A program made the translations under genes and the position numbers. The notes beneath the pieces were generated by a model. The model worked only from the letters and a program-made list of their open reading frames with translations. It was not told where the DNA came from and ran no database searches. Shown piece by piece: positions 52,260-61,529 of a DNA stretch of 63,020 nt (its first letter is position 1; every line of letters starts with the position of its first letter). Source of the stretch: Candidatus Latescibacterota bacterium (lineage in GTDB: Bacteria; Latescibacterota; UBA2968); assembly GCA_022823725.1 (NCBI GenBank), contig JAJEHL010000051.1:1-63020 (forward strand). The letters run 5' to 3'.

Positions 52260-53086
52260 CCGCCCGGCACAAATTGCCGCAAATAATTCACGGCTTTGGG
52301 AACCGCCGTCTCTTCCGCCTCTTCATCCTGTCCCTCATACACGATCGATACCCAGCCGTTGTAATTCACGCCATTCAAAATCTCGAAAATGCGCGGATAA
52401 TTCAGCCAGACCTCTTCTCCCGTAGAGACGCGATAGACCTTTGCGCGAACATGCACGGCAAGCGGGGCTGTCTCCGCAATACTCCCATAGAAATCCAATG
52501 CCGGATCTTCAGTCCCGCGCTGACCACTCGACCCCGGAGACCCAACGTATTGCCCCGTATCGAGAATATGGGACAAATAGGGATTATCGACCGTCTCGAG
52601 AATCCGGCGCACATCTTTACCCGTGCGCGTAACACACCCGTGATTGTGATTGTGTAAGCCCAGAACAATGCCTTTTTGTTGCCCGTATGCCGCGACCTCC
52701 TCCATACAGGGCATCATGCGATCCCACACCTGTTCTTCAGGCTCATCATTGCGATTCCACGCCGCAAAAATCCGCACGAGTGGCACACCCATAAACTCTG
52801 CAACATCGACCCAGTGCTTGACAGTACCTATCACCTCCTGCAATTCTTCCTGGGGCCTGCCAAAATCATTGCTCACGCCGAGATACGAAATCACCAGACC
52901 GCGCCTGAGACAGCGCATGCGAATATCCCGCAAATAAGCCGGGTCTTCAGATTCAAACGCGCGGGTGTGAATATCAATCCCATCCAGACGCAGATCATAC
53001 GCCTTATCGATAAACCCCGCCATATCGATCTCGCCAGCAGTGAACTGATCTTTGTAACTCAGAGACATACAACCCAATTTCATCAT
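52256..53086 (-). CDS. Sugar phosphate isomerase/epimerase-like TIM barrel
   Basis: A 276-residue AP-endonuclease-2-like (xylose isomerase-like) barrel: G-C-M-S-L-S-Y-K at strand 1, D-G-I-D-I-H-T-R (strand 2), L-G-L-H-N-H-N-H-G (metal His), H-I-L-D-T-G-Q-Y (metal Asp) and S-I-V-Y-E-G-Q (terminal Glu). Such proteins isomerise or epimerise sugars or inositols. AAGGAT precedes the ATG. It lies 18 bp after the class V aminotransferase. Its stop overlaps the start of the defence gene, so read-through transcription into the island is likely. Confidence 0.85.
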   Translation of the reverse strand: MMKLGCMSLSYKDQFTAGEIDMAGFIDKAYDLRLDGIDIHTRAFESEDPAYLRDIRMRCLRRGLVISYLGVSNDFGRPQEELQEVIGTVKHWVDVAEFMGVPLVRIFAAWNRNDEPEEQVWDRMMPCMEEVAAYGQQKGIVLGLHNHNHGCVTRTGKDVRRILETVDNPYLSHILDTGQYVGSPGSSGQRGTEDPALDFYGSIAETAPLAVHVRAKVYRVSTGEEVWLNYPRIFEILNGVNYNGWVSIVYEGQDEEAEETAVPKAVNYLRQFVPGG

Positions 53087-53104
53087 GGTTAATATCCTTT
53101 CTGT

Positions 53105-54244
53105 TCAGATTTTACTTCCCACTTCATTCAGCGCATCGAGCAACCGCGCCACATCATCGCTACCATTATACAAATGCGTGGAAACGCGCACCCGTCCAAA
53201 CTCGCCCCAGCAAAAAACATTGCGCTCCTCCAGGCGATAAACCATCTCGCGACCATCCTCACACGCAAAGCAGGTATTCCCCGACCGCGCTTCCCGGTTA
53301 TTTGGCGAAATAACCTCATAGCCCAACTTCGCAAGCCCTTGGGACACCAATTCGGACAAATCGCGCGCGTGATTTTCAATCCTCTCGGGACCAATCTCCA
53401 AAATCACGCCCAGCGCGTGATCCAGGTGCATAATCACCTGCATAGCTGGATTCCCTGGCTCGAGCTTTTCCGGCATCGGTTGTTCGGCAACTTCGGGATC
53501 GCGCTCGGCGGTTTGTTCGGGCCACACCTTGAGATTGTGCCAGCCAAAACACGTCGAAGCCACCTGGTCTTCCGCGCGTTCGCTCAAATAACAAGGCGCC
53601 GTGCCGTGCGTTGCCAGGAGCCATTTGTAACTGCTGCTCACCGTCAGATCGGTCAACTGCGCTGGCACGCGCAAAACACCCGAAGAATGCGTGGCATCAA
53701 CGGCAAATAACGCGCCTTTCTTCCGTGTACCCTCAGAGAGTTGCGCCAAATTCAAACACTGCCCCGTGTAAAACCCCACATGGCTGACAGCGAGAACGCG
53801 CGTACGAGAATCAACAGCGTCGAGGAGATCCTCTTCGCGCACCGTCCATTTTTCGTGCGGCACCAAGCGGACTTCAACGCCTCTGGACCGCAGATGCTTC
53901 CACGCATACGCCACAGAGGGAAACTCGAGATTATTGGTCACAATATTATCGCCACTCTGCCAGTCCAACCCCCGCGAAAACCAGCCCATGCCCTCGGCAG
54001 CAGAAGGCATAAACGCGATGCGATTAGCAGGCACATTCCAGAGCTGACCCATGCGCTGGCGACAGCGCTCTCCGCGGTCGTAAATTTTATCGCGGCCCTT
54101 GTGTGACCCACCCTTGAATTTGGCAAACTCGGCATATACCCCAGCCTGACTTTTAAGCCACGGGGATTCACCCCCCGTACAAAGATGGGTCATACCTTCA
54201 ATACCTTCAAAAGCCTCTGGTGAAAGAAGAGGTGCAATAGTCAA
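53105..54244 (-). CDS. Class V aminotransferase (cysteine desulfurase-like fold)
   Basis: A 379-residue PLP enzyme. F-M-P-S-A-A-E-G is the phosphate-binding turn, V-S-H-V-G-F-Y-T-G precedes F-A-V-D-A-T-H-S-S-G (PLP Asp and His), and S-S-S-Y-K-W-L-L-A-T-H-G holds the Schiff-base Lys (about 210). The conserved Cys loop of true desulfurases is not evident, so isopenicillin-N-epimerase-like or other class V chemistry is likely. It begins with TTG (54244-54242) after AAAGGAG. It is operonic with the sugar isomerase. Confidence 0.82.
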   Translation of the reverse strand: MTIAPLLSPEAFEGIEGMTHLCTGGESPWLKSQAGVYAEFAKFKGGSHKGRDKIYDRGERCRQRMGQLWNVPANRIAFMPSAAEGMGWFSRGLDWQSGDNIVTNNLEFPSVAYAWKHLRSRGVEVRLVPHEKWTVREEDLLDAVDSRTRVLAVSHVGFYTGQCLNLAQLSEGTRKKGALFAVDATHSSGVLRVPAQLTDLTVSSSYKWLLATHGTAPCYLSERAEDQVASTCFGWHNLKVWPEQTAERDPEVAEQPMPEKLEPGNPAMQVIMHLDHALGVILEIGPERIENHARDLSELVSQGLAKLGYEVISPNNREARSGNTCFACEDGREMVYRLEERNVFCWGEFGRVRVSTHLYNGSDDVARLLDALNEVGSKI

Positions 54245-54330
54245 AAGAACTCCTTTCTCTATTCGGGATATTGATCAACAAACAGACCATTTCCCAATAT
54301 AGCTTGTATCTCCCATTCATCCACAAATAA

Positions 54331-54358
54331 AATAAGGGTCGTGACTTCACGACCCTTT
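54331..54358 (-). terminator. Rho-independent terminator after tRNA-Glu
   Basis: AAGGGTCGTGA (54334-54344) pairs over 11 bp with TCACGACCCTT (54347-54357) around a 2-base turn, followed on the minus strand by TTATTTTATTTG. It begins 22 bases past the tRNA 3' end. Confidence 0.85.
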
Positions 54359-54379
54359 GAATAATACACTTAATTTTAA

Positions 54380-54454
54380 TGGCGACCCCGAGGGGAATCG
54401 AACCCCCGTTGCCGGGATGAAAACCCGGTGTCCTAACCACTGAACGACGGGGTC
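54380..54454 (-). tRNA. tRNA-Glu (anticodon TTC)
   Basis: A 75-base cloverleaf on the minus strand: acceptor GACCCCG/CGGGGTC, anticodon stem CCGGG/CCCGG with loop TTTTCAT (anticodon TTC), T-arm GGGGG-TTCGATT-CCCCT, discriminator G and encoded CCA. It has its own promoter and terminator. Confidence 0.95.
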
Positions 54455-54471
54455 GCCTCATAGAGCAACAA

Positions 54472-54500
54472 AATATATATAAAACCGCAAAATGAAGCAA
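54472..54500 (-). promoter_or_regulatory. Promoter of tRNA-Glu
   Basis: On the minus strand TTGCTT (54500-54495), a 17-base spacer and TATATT (54477-54472), ending 17 bases before the tRNA 5' end. Confidence 0.5.
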
Positions 54501-54532
54501 GACAGAATCTAAAAAAATAAAAACCTCACATC

Positions 54533-54561
54533 TTGACAAAATCACACTCTGGATATACACT
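54533..54561 (+). promoter_or_regulatory. Promoter of the hydroxyacid dehydrogenase operon
   Basis: TTGACA (54533-54538), a 17-base spacer and TACACT (54556-54561), 36 bp upstream of the GTG start. Confidence 0.5.
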
Positions 54562-54597
54562 ATATTTTTTGCAAAACAACTACAGAAAGGACGCACT

Positions 54598-55560
54598 GTG
54601 GCAAAATTCAACATCCTGCTCTTTGAACCCGTACATCCCTGTGGACAAGATCACCTTCTCAAAAACGACTGCGAAATCCTCTGGGCAAAAGGCTTTGAAC
54701 CCGATCAAATCATCGCCTCGGTCAAAGACGCAGACGGCATTCTCGCACGCGCCCGGGGCTTCATCGACGGTCCAGTAATGGACCGGGCACCGCGCCTCAA
54801 AGTCATAGGTCGCCACGGCATTGGCGTCGATAACATCGACGTTGACGCCGCCACCGAGCGCGGTATCTACGTCGTCAACACCCCCGGCGCCCCCGTTGAA
54901 GCTGTCGCCGAATATATCGCCATGTCCTTCATTGCCCTGCCGCGCAAAATTGGTCAGGCCGATGCTGCGACCCGCTCTGGCGACTGGGCGCTCCGAGACC
55001 GCGTACACGCCCCAGAATTACTCGGCAAAACCCTGGGCATTATCGGCTTTGGTCGCATTGGCCGTCGCCTTGCGGAAATTTGCGCCCTCGGCTTCAGAAT
55101 GAACGTCATCTACACCGATGAATTTCCCGCATCCACAAAAGAAGAAAAACGCCTGAATGTGCGCCGCGTGGAATTAGACGACCTCCTCTCGACCTCGGAC
55201 TATATCAGCCTCAACGTCCCTCTCCTCGACAGCACGCACCACCTCATCAATGCCGACACACTCGCCCGCATGCAACCCCACGCCATCATCGCCAATTGCA
55301 GCCGCGGACCAGTTATCGACGAACAAGCACTCGTAACCGCACTCCAAAACAAACAGATTGGCGGCGCGATCATCGACGTCTTTGAACAAGAACCCGCAAC
55401 GCCAGACAATCCCCTATGTGAACTCGACAATGTGCTCCTCTCGCCCCATTATTCCGGTCACTCCACCGAATCAATACAAAAAATGGCAATGGTCGCTGCG
55501 GATATTGTGCGTGTGCTCAACGGACAAAAACCCGAATTTCCCGTCAATGGACCGTTCTAA
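54598..55560 (+). CDS. D-2-hydroxyacid dehydrogenase (SerA-like)
   Basis: A 320-residue NAD-dependent dehydrogenase. G-R-H-G-I-G-V-D-N-I-D and V-N-T-P-G-A-P-V-E-A-V-A-E are characteristic of the phosphoglycerate-dehydrogenase group. The Rossmann motif is G-I-I-G-F-G-R-I-G-R (about 146-155). Catalytic residues are Arg in C-S-R-G-P, Glu in F-E-Q-E-P and His in S-P-H-Y-S-G-H. It lacks the C-terminal ACT domain of full-length SerA, so the substrate may be another 2-hydroxyacid. GTG start after GAAAGGAC. It leads a three-gene operon (11-bp gap to the next gene). Confidence 0.88.
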   Translation: MAKFNILLFEPVHPCGQDHLLKNDCEILWAKGFEPDQIIASVKDADGILARARGFIDGPVMDRAPRLKVIGRHGIGVDNIDVDAATERGIYVVNTPGAPVEAVAEYIAMSFIALPRKIGQADAATRSGDWALRDRVHAPELLGKTLGIIGFGRIGRRLAEICALGFRMNVIYTDEFPASTKEEKRLNVRRVELDDLLSTSDYISLNVPLLDSTHHLINADTLARMQPHAIIANCSRGPVIDEQALVTALQNKQIGGAIIDVFEQEPATPDNPLCELDNVLLSPHYSGHSTESIQKMAMVAADIVRVLNGQKPEFPVNGPF

Positions 55561-55571
55561 AGGATATAATC

Positions 55572-56384
55572 ATGCGATATATCATGCTCGGCAGCGGCGC
55601 GGTGCGAGACAACCCGAATCGCGGTGGACCATCGCAATTATTGCAAATCGGCAATGAGAACTGGATGTTTGACTGCGGTCGGTCGGCGTGTACAAATCTG
55701 GCCCGCGCAGGCGTAAATTGCGAAGATGTAGATCGGCTATTCTTGACCCACCTGCACTTCGATCACATCGTCGATGTCCCCTATCTCGTCTTTGTCGGCT
55801 GGGTGAAAGTACGCAAAAAGCCCCTCAAAATTTATGGACCCATCGGGACAAAGCATTTTGTATCCCATGTCATTCGCCCGCCCTTTGAGCAGGATATTCA
55901 AAGCCGGATAGGACATGGAAAAGATGACAGTGTGCTCGACCCAGAAGTCATCGAGATCGGAGAAAAAGGCGAATTTCTATCCACGGACGACTTTCAACTA
56001 TCCACAACATTCACAGACCATGGCGGCATCCCCACGCTCGTCTATCGCATCGATACAAAAGATCATCGCGTCGTAATCACGGGCGACGGAAATCCCGATG
56101 CGGAATTCCCCGCATTCTGTCAAAATGCCGATTTATTGTCCATAGAGTGTTCGGGCACCGCTGAATTTTTGGCGACTCAACCCTGGGGATCCTGGCATAT
56201 TACACCGCCAGAAATCGCAGAAATCGCAACTGAAGCCAATGTAAAACGCGTGATAATCAAGCATCTGGTAATCGAAGACATCACGGGTGATCTACAAGCC
56301 GTGCATCACATGGGCGACCAGATTCGCAAAGAATATAACGGCGAAGTCAGGGTGGGCGAAGATGGGTTAGTGATAAATTTATGA
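55572..56384 (+). CDS. MBL-fold metallohydrolase (RNase Z/phosphodiesterase-like)
   Basis: A 270-residue metallo-beta-lactamase-fold hydrolase. The zinc motif is T-H-L-H-F-D-H-I-V-D (about 58-67). F-T-D-H-G-G, V-I-T-G-D-G-N-P-D (metal Asp) and I-I-K-H-L-V complete the site. The layout resembles RNase Z-like phosphodiesterases rather than beta-lactamases. AAAGGAT precedes the ATG. The stop overlaps the next possible ATG (ATGA), linking it to a glycerophosphodiesterase. Confidence 0.82.
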   Translation: MRYIMLGSGAVRDNPNRGGPSQLLQIGNENWMFDCGRSACTNLARAGVNCEDVDRLFLTHLHFDHIVDVPYLVFVGWVKVRKKPLKIYGPIGTKHFVSHVIRPPFEQDIQSRIGHGKDDSVLDPEVIEIGEKGEFLSTDDFQLSTTFTDHGGIPTLVYRIDTKDHRVVITGDGNPDAEFPAFCQNADLLSIECSGTAEFLATQPWGSWHITPPEIAEIATEANVKRVIIKHLVIEDITGDLQAVHHMGDQIRKEYNGEVRVGEDGLVINL

Positions 56385-56398
56385 AAGAGAGGGCGCAA

Positions 56399-57082
56399 AT
56401 GATTCTTACAGGACACCGGGGAGCAGCAGAACTCGAACCTGAAAACACGCTACTATCTATGCAAAAAGCGATAGATCTCGAAGTCGATCAGATCGAGATT
56501 GACGTGCATCTCACGCGCGATCAGCACCTCGTCGTCATTCACGATACCACCGTAGATCGAACGACCGATGGACAGGGTGCAGTCGCCGACCTTACGTTAG
56601 AGGAAATTAAGCAGTTAGACGCTGGCAAAGGAGAGCGCATTCCGACGCTACAGGAAGTGATAGATCTGGTGCGCGGAAAAGTGGTTCTTCAGATTGAACT
56701 GAAAGGGCCAGATACTGCCGAGCCAGTCGTTCGGACAGTTGAGCGAAATAGTATAGAAAGCGAGGTACTTCTGACCTCATTTGTCCATGAGCGGCTGCGC
56801 GAAGCGCGTAAGCTTAATCCGAGCCTCGCGCTGGGTGCGTTGTGGTCGAATCCACCAGATGATGCGTGTGAACAAGCTGTCGATATGGGAGCGACAGGGA
56901 TACACATCCTGCATCCCAATATTGACGCTCAGCTTGTCCAAAAAGCCCATGCACACGGCCTCCTGATCCGCGCGTGGAACCCCGACACTATTGAGGAGAT
57001 ACAGCGCGTTATCGATCTGGGAGTTGACGCCATCGGCTCGAATCGTCCAGATCTGTTAATCGCACTTGGGCGCCCATCGTGA
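56399..57082 (+). CDS. Glycerophosphodiester phosphodiesterase
   Basis: A 227-residue GDPD-family barrel. T-G-H-R-G-A-A-E-L-E-P-E-N-T carries the catalytic His and metal Glu at the very N-terminus, and E-I-D-V-H-L-T-R-D and V-I-H-D-T-T-V-D-R-T-T follow. It cleaves glycerophosphodiesters to glycerol-3-phosphate and an alcohol. Without a signal peptide it is cytosolic. ATG 56399 is preferred for GAGAGGG just upstream and because the family begins there; ATG 56381, overlapping the previous stop, adds six residues and is possible. Confidence 0.88.
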   Translation: MILTGHRGAAELEPENTLLSMQKAIDLEVDQIEIDVHLTRDQHLVVIHDTTVDRTTDGQGAVADLTLEEIKQLDAGKGERIPTLQEVIDLVRGKVVLQIELKGPDTAEPVVRTVERNSIESEVLLTSFVHERLREARKLNPSLALGALWSNPPDDACEQAVDMGATGIHILHPNIDAQLVQKAHAHGLLIRAWNPDTIEEIQRVIDLGVDAIGSNRPDLLIALGRPS

Positions 57083-57189
57083 AACTTTATGTGATGCCAA
57101 ATCGTCCACAATTTCAAACTGCACACAATATTTGGCTCTCGTCCCTGTATTTTGTTTATATTTTTTAAGAATTTTCTAAAGGGATAAAA

Positions 57190-58923
57190 ATGCGTTATTC
57201 TCAATTATTGACACAAACCCTGCGCGAGGTACCCGCAGATGCAGAGGCAATCAGTCACCAGTTGGCCTTGCGCGCGGGTTTAATTCGTTCTCTGGCATCG
57301 GGAATTTTTAGCTTTTTACCGCTGGGATTGCGCGTGAAGCGAAAGATCGAACAGATATTGCGCGAAGAAATGGAACGCGCAGATTGCTTTGAAATTTCGA
57401 TGCCCGTGGTACAACCCGCAGAAATCTGGCACGAGAGTGGTCGATGGAACGATGTGGGACCGGAAATGATGCGCATGAAAGACCGCGCAGACCGCGACAT
57501 GTGTTTGGCAATGACCCACGAAGAAGCCGTAACCGATTTGGCGCGTCACATGGTACAGAGTTACCGACAACTGCCACTGAGCGCGTTTCAGCTACAGACC
57601 AAATTCCGCGACGAGCCGCGCAGCCGAGGTGGATTGATTCGCGTACGCGAATTTACGATGAAAGACGGATACAGTTTTCACATCGATCAGGTGGGTTTAG
57701 ACGCGTATTACCCGCGCATGCACGAAGCATATCAGCGGATATTTAAGCGCGCGGGATTTGGCGACCACGTCATCTCAGTAGAAAGCGATCCGGGAATGAT
57801 GGGCGGAACAGAAGCGCATGAATTTATGTATTTAAACCCGGGCGGTGAAGACACCCTGCTTTTATGTGATTCCTGCGGTTATCGCGCCAATCGACAGGTG
57901 GCGACTTATGAACGGGAAGCCATTGAAGCGGAAAGTGAAAAACCCCTGCAAAAAGTAGCGACTCCCAATTGCAAAACCATCGAAGAAGTCGCGTCATTTT
58001 TGAACGTACCGCAGAGCGAAACAGCCAAAGCCGTATTTTTAATCGGCACAATAAGTGGCGAAGAGAAGTTCATATTTGCCGTATTGCGCGGCGATCACGA
58101 GTTGAATGAGACCAAACTCGCCAACGCGGTAAAGGCGCAGGTATTGCGTCCGGCAACAGATGAGGAAATCACCGCAGTCGGCGCAGTGCCCGGATATGCA
58201 TCGCCAATGGCCGTGAAAAATGCAATCGTAGTCGTAGATGAAGCCATCGCAAAAGGGACAAATTTTGTATCGGGCGCGAATGAGGAAGGGTATCACTGTT
58301 TAAATGTCAACGTGGGACGCGATTTTGATCCCGACATCGTCACAGACCTCATCGCCGTAGAAAAAGGCATGCCCTGCCCAGAATGCGGAGCCCCGCTCGA
58401 CAGCACGCGCGGCATTGAAGTGGGCAATATCTTCAAACTCGGCACAAAGTACAGCGACAGCATGGGCGCGAAGGTCCTGGATGAAAACGGCAAAGCGCAG
58501 TCCCTCGTCATGGGGTGTTACGGCATTGGCGTAGGCCGCTTGCTCGCGTGTATTATCGAAGCCCATCACGACGACCACGGCATCATCTGGCCGATATCGG
58601 TCGCGCCCTTTGAGGTACAAATCGTAGTCCTGACGGGTCGAAAACCCGCAGGAGAACTGCAAGCCGCCGAGAAATTGTATGGGCAACTAAAAGCCGCGGG
58701 CCTGGATGTCTTGCTCGACGACCGCGATGAACGCGCAGGCGTAAAATTCAACGATGCGGATTTAATCGGCATTCCCATACGATTGACCGTGGGATCGCGC
58801 GGCCTGGCCAATGGACAGATAGAAATGAAACTGCGACATGAAAATGACCGCACAGACGTGCCTCTGGATCAGGCAGTAGAACATGTGAGGTGTGAAATAA
58901 AAAAGATGAAGACCAACAACTAA
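57190..58923 (+). CDS. proS: Prolyl-tRNA synthetase, bacterial type
   Basis: A 577-residue class II synthetase. Motif 1/2 region [17 protein letters not shown]; motif 3 [10 protein letters not shown] (about 445-454). Residues about 230-390 form the inserted YbaK-like editing domain of bacterial ProRS ([10 protein letters not shown], then [11 protein letters not shown]), which removes mischarged alanine. The C-terminal anticodon-binding domain ends at K-M-K-T. AAAGGGAT precedes the ATG. It is followed by glnS after 19 bp. Confidence 0.95.
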   Translation: MRYSQLLTQTLREVPADAEAISHQLALRAGLIRSLASGIFSFLPLGLRVKRKIEQILREEMERADCFEISMPVVQPAEIWHESGRWNDVGPEMMRMKDRADRDMCLAMTHEEAVTDLARHMVQSYRQLPLSAFQLQTKFRDEPRSRGGLIRVREFTMKDGYSFHIDQVGLDAYYPRMHEAYQRIFKRAGFGDHVISVESDPGMMGGTEAHEFMYLNPGGEDTLLLCDSCGYRANRQVATYEREAIEAESEKPLQKVATPNCKTIEEVASFLNVPQSETAKAVFLIGTISGEEKFIFAVLRGDHELNETKLANAVKAQVLRPATDEEITAVGAVPGYASPMAVKNAIVVVDEAIAKGTNFVSGANEEGYHCLNVNVGRDFDPDIVTDLIAVEKGMPCPECGAPLDSTRGIEVGNIFKLGTKYSDSMGAKVLDENGKAQSLVMGCYGIGVGRLLACIIEAHHDDHGIIWPISVAPFEVQIVVLTGRKPAGELQAAEKLYGQLKAAGLDVLLDDRDERAGVKFNDADLIGIPIRLTVGSRGLANGQIEMKLRHENDRTDVPLDQAVEHVRCEIKKMKTNN

Positions 58924-58942
58924 CAACCCCAAAGGGCTTAAA

Positions 58943-60622
58943 ATGGCAACAACCGAAGACGCACCAACGGATTTCATCCGAGAAATTGTTCGCGAAGACG
59001 TAAAAAATGGCAAACACAAAAAAATCGTAACGCGCTTCCCCCCAGAGCCAAATGGCTATCTGCACATCGGCCATGCCAAGGCTTTTTGTCTGGACTTTGG
59101 TCTCGCCGAGGAATTTGACGGGCAGTGCAATCTCCGGTTTGACGATACCAACCCGGACCGGGAAGACACCGAATACGTCGAGTCTATCCAGGAAGATTTG
59201 AAATGGATGGGCTTTGATTGGGGCGACGGATTGCACTTCGCTTCTGACTATTTTGACCAACTCTACGATTATGCTGTGGAACTCATTATGCAGGGAAAAG
59301 CCTATGTCTGCGACTTGAGTCCACAGGAAATACGCGAGTACCGCGGAACAGTGACAGAGCCGGGAAAAAATAGTCCCTATCGCAATCGCACCGTGTCGGA
59401 AAATCTCGACCTGTTTGCGCGGATGAAAAATGGAAAATTGCCCGATGGCGCATGTACACTGCGCGCAAAAGCCGACATGGCATCGCCCAATATGAATATG
59501 CGCGACCCCGTCATGTATCGGATCAAACACACATCGCACCATCGCACGGGCGACAAATGGTGCATTTATCCAATGTACGATTGGGCACACGGACAATCCG
59601 ACGCCATTGAGCAAGTCACGCACTCGCTGTGCAGCATAGAATTTGCGGAACACCGTCCCCTGTACGACTGGTATATCCAGCAGTTGGAGATCTTCCCCTC
59701 GCAGCAAATTGAATTTGCACGGCTAAACATCACCTACACATTGACCAGCAAGCGCATGTTGACCCAACTGGTCGAACGCAATCTCGTAAACGGATGGGAC
59801 GACCCGCGCATGCCCACGCTTTCGGGCATGCGACGGCGCGGGATACCGCCGCAAGCCATTAAGAATTTTATCTGGCGCGTGGGCATGAACCGGCGGGATA
59901 CAACGGCGGAAATAGATTTATTTGAATTCTATATCCGCGAGCACCTGAACAAAGTAGCCCCTCGGGTAATGGGCGTAATCGACCCCTTAAAAGTCGTCAT
60001 TGAAAACTATCCCGAAGGCGAAGAAGAGACATTTGAAGCGATGATCAATCCCGAAGACCCCGATGCCGGCACGCGCCCCGTGCCCTTTTCCCGGGAATTG
60101 TACATCGAGCGGGAAGATTTTATGGAAGATCCCCCGCGCAAATTTTACCGTCTCGCGCCTGGACGAGAGGTGCGATTGCGCGCGGCGTGTTATATCACCT
60201 GCCAGGAAGCAATAAAAGACGACAACGGCAACATAATTGAACTGCGCTGCACCTGGGATCCCGAAAGCCGCGGCGGCACAACACCCGATAAACGCCGGGT
60301 GCGCTCAACCCTGCACTGGGTATCTGCCAAACACGCCCTGAAAGCCGAAGTGCGCTTATTTGATCGGCTGTTCATGACGGAAAACCCAACCCGAACCGAA
60401 GAGGGACAGGACTTCACAGACAACTTAAATCCCGACTCCCTTGAAGTGCGCCCCGTATGTTATGTCGAGCCGAGCCTGAAAGGGGCAGAAGTTGGCAGTG
60501 TGGTCCAATTCGAGCGCCTGGGCTATTTCTGCGTCGATACAGATTCATCAGATGAAAAACTCATATTAAACCGAACGATTACTCTGCGCGACACATGGGC
60601 GAGGATGAGAAGTGGGAAGTAA
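58943..60622 (+). CDS. glnS: Glutaminyl-tRNA synthetase
   Basis: A 559-residue class I synthetase of the Gln/Glu family. [15 protein letters not shown] carries the HIGH motif (about 32-46; P-E-P-N marks GlnRS), and L-T-S-K-R-M is the KMSK equivalent. The beta-barrel anticodon domain is present. It charges tRNA-Gln directly, so this lineage need not rely on the GatCAB route for Gln. A tRNA-Gln gene lies 200 bp downstream on the same strand. Confidence 0.95.
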   Translation: MATTEDAPTDFIREIVREDVKNGKHKKIVTRFPPEPNGYLHIGHAKAFCLDFGLAEEFDGQCNLRFDDTNPDREDTEYVESIQEDLKWMGFDWGDGLHFASDYFDQLYDYAVELIMQGKAYVCDLSPQEIREYRGTVTEPGKNSPYRNRTVSENLDLFARMKNGKLPDGACTLRAKADMASPNMNMRDPVMYRIKHTSHHRTGDKWCIYPMYDWAHGQSDAIEQVTHSLCSIEFAEHRPLYDWYIQQLEIFPSQQIEFARLNITYTLTSKRMLTQLVERNLVNGWDDPRMPTLSGMRRRGIPPQAIKNFIWRVGMNRRDTTAEIDLFEFYIREHLNKVAPRVMGVIDPLKVVIENYPEGEEETFEAMINPEDPDAGTRPVPFSRELYIEREDFMEDPPRKFYRLAPGREVRLRAACYITCQEAIKDDNGNIIELRCTWDPESRGGTTPDKRRVRSTLHWVSAKHALKAEVRLFDRLFMTENPTRTEEGQDFTDNLNPDSLEVRPVCYVEPSLKGAEVGSVVQFERLGYFCVDTDSSDEKLILNRTITLRDTWARMRSGK

Positions 60623-60634
60623 GAAGTGGGAAGT
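60608..60634 (+). repeat. Tandem 13-base repeat at the glnS stop
   Basis: AGAAGTGGGAAGT occurs at 60608-60620 and 60622-60634, one base apart; the first copy contains the last codons of glnS and the first base of its stop. Confidence 0.8.
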
Positions 60635-60649
60635 GTGAGGTGGTTGGTA

Positions 60650-60727
60650 GGGGCGAAAAACCTTTCGCCCGTTGTGTAGGGGCGAGGCATGCCTCGCCCG
60701 TCATCGCGGCAGGGGGTTAGCCGCGAT
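60650..60727. repeat. Cluster of three perfect hairpins (REP-like)
   Basis: Stem-loop 1: GGGCGAAA/TTTCGCCC (60651-60670). Stem-loop 2: a perfect 20-base palindrome GGGCGAGGCATGCCTCGCCC (60680-60699). Stem-loop 3: ATCGCGGC/GCCGCGAT (60703-60727). The first two share a TAGGGGCGA lead. Such tandem GC palindromes after genes are typical of REP-type intergenic repeats; they may also help stop glnS transcription, but there is no T-tail. Confidence 0.7.
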
Positions 60728-60774
60728 CCAGAAGGTTCTATCTGACCGCCGATCGCTGATTTTTAAAAAGTGTG

Positions 60775-60803
60775 TTGCCAGTAATCGGCTAAAAATTTAT
60801 ATT
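60775..60803 (+). promoter_or_regulatory. Promoter of tRNA-Gln
   Basis: TTGCCA (60775-60780), a 17-base spacer and TATATT (60798-60803), 20 bp before the tRNA. Confidence 0.6.
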
Positions 60804-60823
60804 TACCCCTCAACACAAGTTAT

Positions 60824-60897
60824 TGCCCCTTCGTCTAATGGCAAGACACTGGATTTTGGTTCCAGGTATCGGGGTTCGAATCCCTGAGGGGCAACCA
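60824..60897 (+). tRNA. tRNA-Gln (anticodon TTG)
   Basis: A 74-base cloverleaf: acceptor TGCCCCT/AGGGGCA, anticodon stem CTGGA/TCCAG with loop TTTTGGT (anticodon TTG), T-arm CGGGG-TTCGAAT-CCCTG, discriminator A and encoded CCA. It is downstream of glnS. Confidence 0.95.
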
Positions 60898-61206
60898 ACT
60901 ACATCTTCTCGCTGAACTTTGATTCTGTCCGCTTCATTGACAGAATCAAACAAGGCGAGTTGAATAGCATCAGGGGTGTAGATCAGGTAGTTGATATGCA
61001 TTCTTAAGAGGTCTTTCTGTTCCTCTATTGTGGCCTCATTAAATAATTCTTCAAAGGTCGTAAGTTTTTGTTCTAACTGAGCAACACTTACGGCCTTTTG
61101 TTTTAGCTCCGCGAGCGTTGATTCATTCTCCATCATCTCCTGCTCTATTTAGCATTTTTGCTCTTCGAGGTCGATAATTTTCTGGCTGATGGTTTTAATG
61201 CCAATC
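60898..61206 (-). pseudogene. C-terminal remnant of a large serine recombinase
   Basis: The minus-strand frame reads a coiled-coil stretch (I-S-Q-K-I-I-D-L-E-E-Q-K, a stop at about 61151, then E-N-E-S-T-L-A-E-L-K-Q-K) and then E-E-Q-K-D-L-L-R-M-H-I-N-Y-L-I-Y-T-P-D-A-I-Q-L-A-L-F. This is the typical end of large serine recombinases (coiled coil, then E-E-x-K-x-L-L-R...I-x-Y-x-P-D). The catalytic resolvase domain is absent, an internal stop is present, and the frame runs without its own stop into the antisense of tRNA-Gln. It is therefore a fragment of an integrated element truncated at the tRNA and, on the other side, near the IS110 element. Confidence 0.6.
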
Positions 61207-61254
61207 CTTCTCCCAGCGATACTTTCCACGAGTGGACTTGACCCGTTTTGGTGG

Positions 61255-61500
61255 GTACCTTATCAGCATGTGACCCCGTGTGGGGTTATGAATGAAAGAA
61301 ACTTGCATGCGGTGGTAGGCTTTTCTACCTTGCTGTGCAGGCACTCAAGCAGTTAAAACCGATCCTACACTGGTGTTTCGATACCCGTTTATCAGCATGG
61401 TTCCCAGACGCGGCGGTTATGACATTGGTGAGGCTCCTCAATTGAGAGGGCGATCCCGTTTAGGAGAGTGCGTGTTTATCCCGTCTGGGGCTTGAGCGCA
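61255..61500 (+). ncRNA. Candidate bridge RNA in the IS110 left end
   Basis: The region upstream of the transposase has no coding potential but several hairpins: ACCCC-GTGT-GGGGT (61273-61286) and GGTAG-loop-CTACC (about 61313-61328) inside longer complementary arms, plus the repeated TTATCAGCATG (near 61260 and 61389). In IS110 elements of the IS621 type such a left-end RNA guides recombination by pairing with target and donor. The assignment is by position and structure only. Confidence 0.4.
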
Positions 61501-61529
61501 TGATGTTGTCGTTTTTAAGGAGCCGTACA

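Noticed and set aside
58748-59707. 319-residue minus-strand frame opposite proS and glnS
   Set aside because: It covers the ends of two essential, clearly coding genes on the other strand; no domain seen.
60810-60897. C-terminal tail of the minus-strand frame at 60810-61136 as protein
   Set aside because: This part is simply the antisense translation of tRNA-Gln; the recombinase fragment ends before it.
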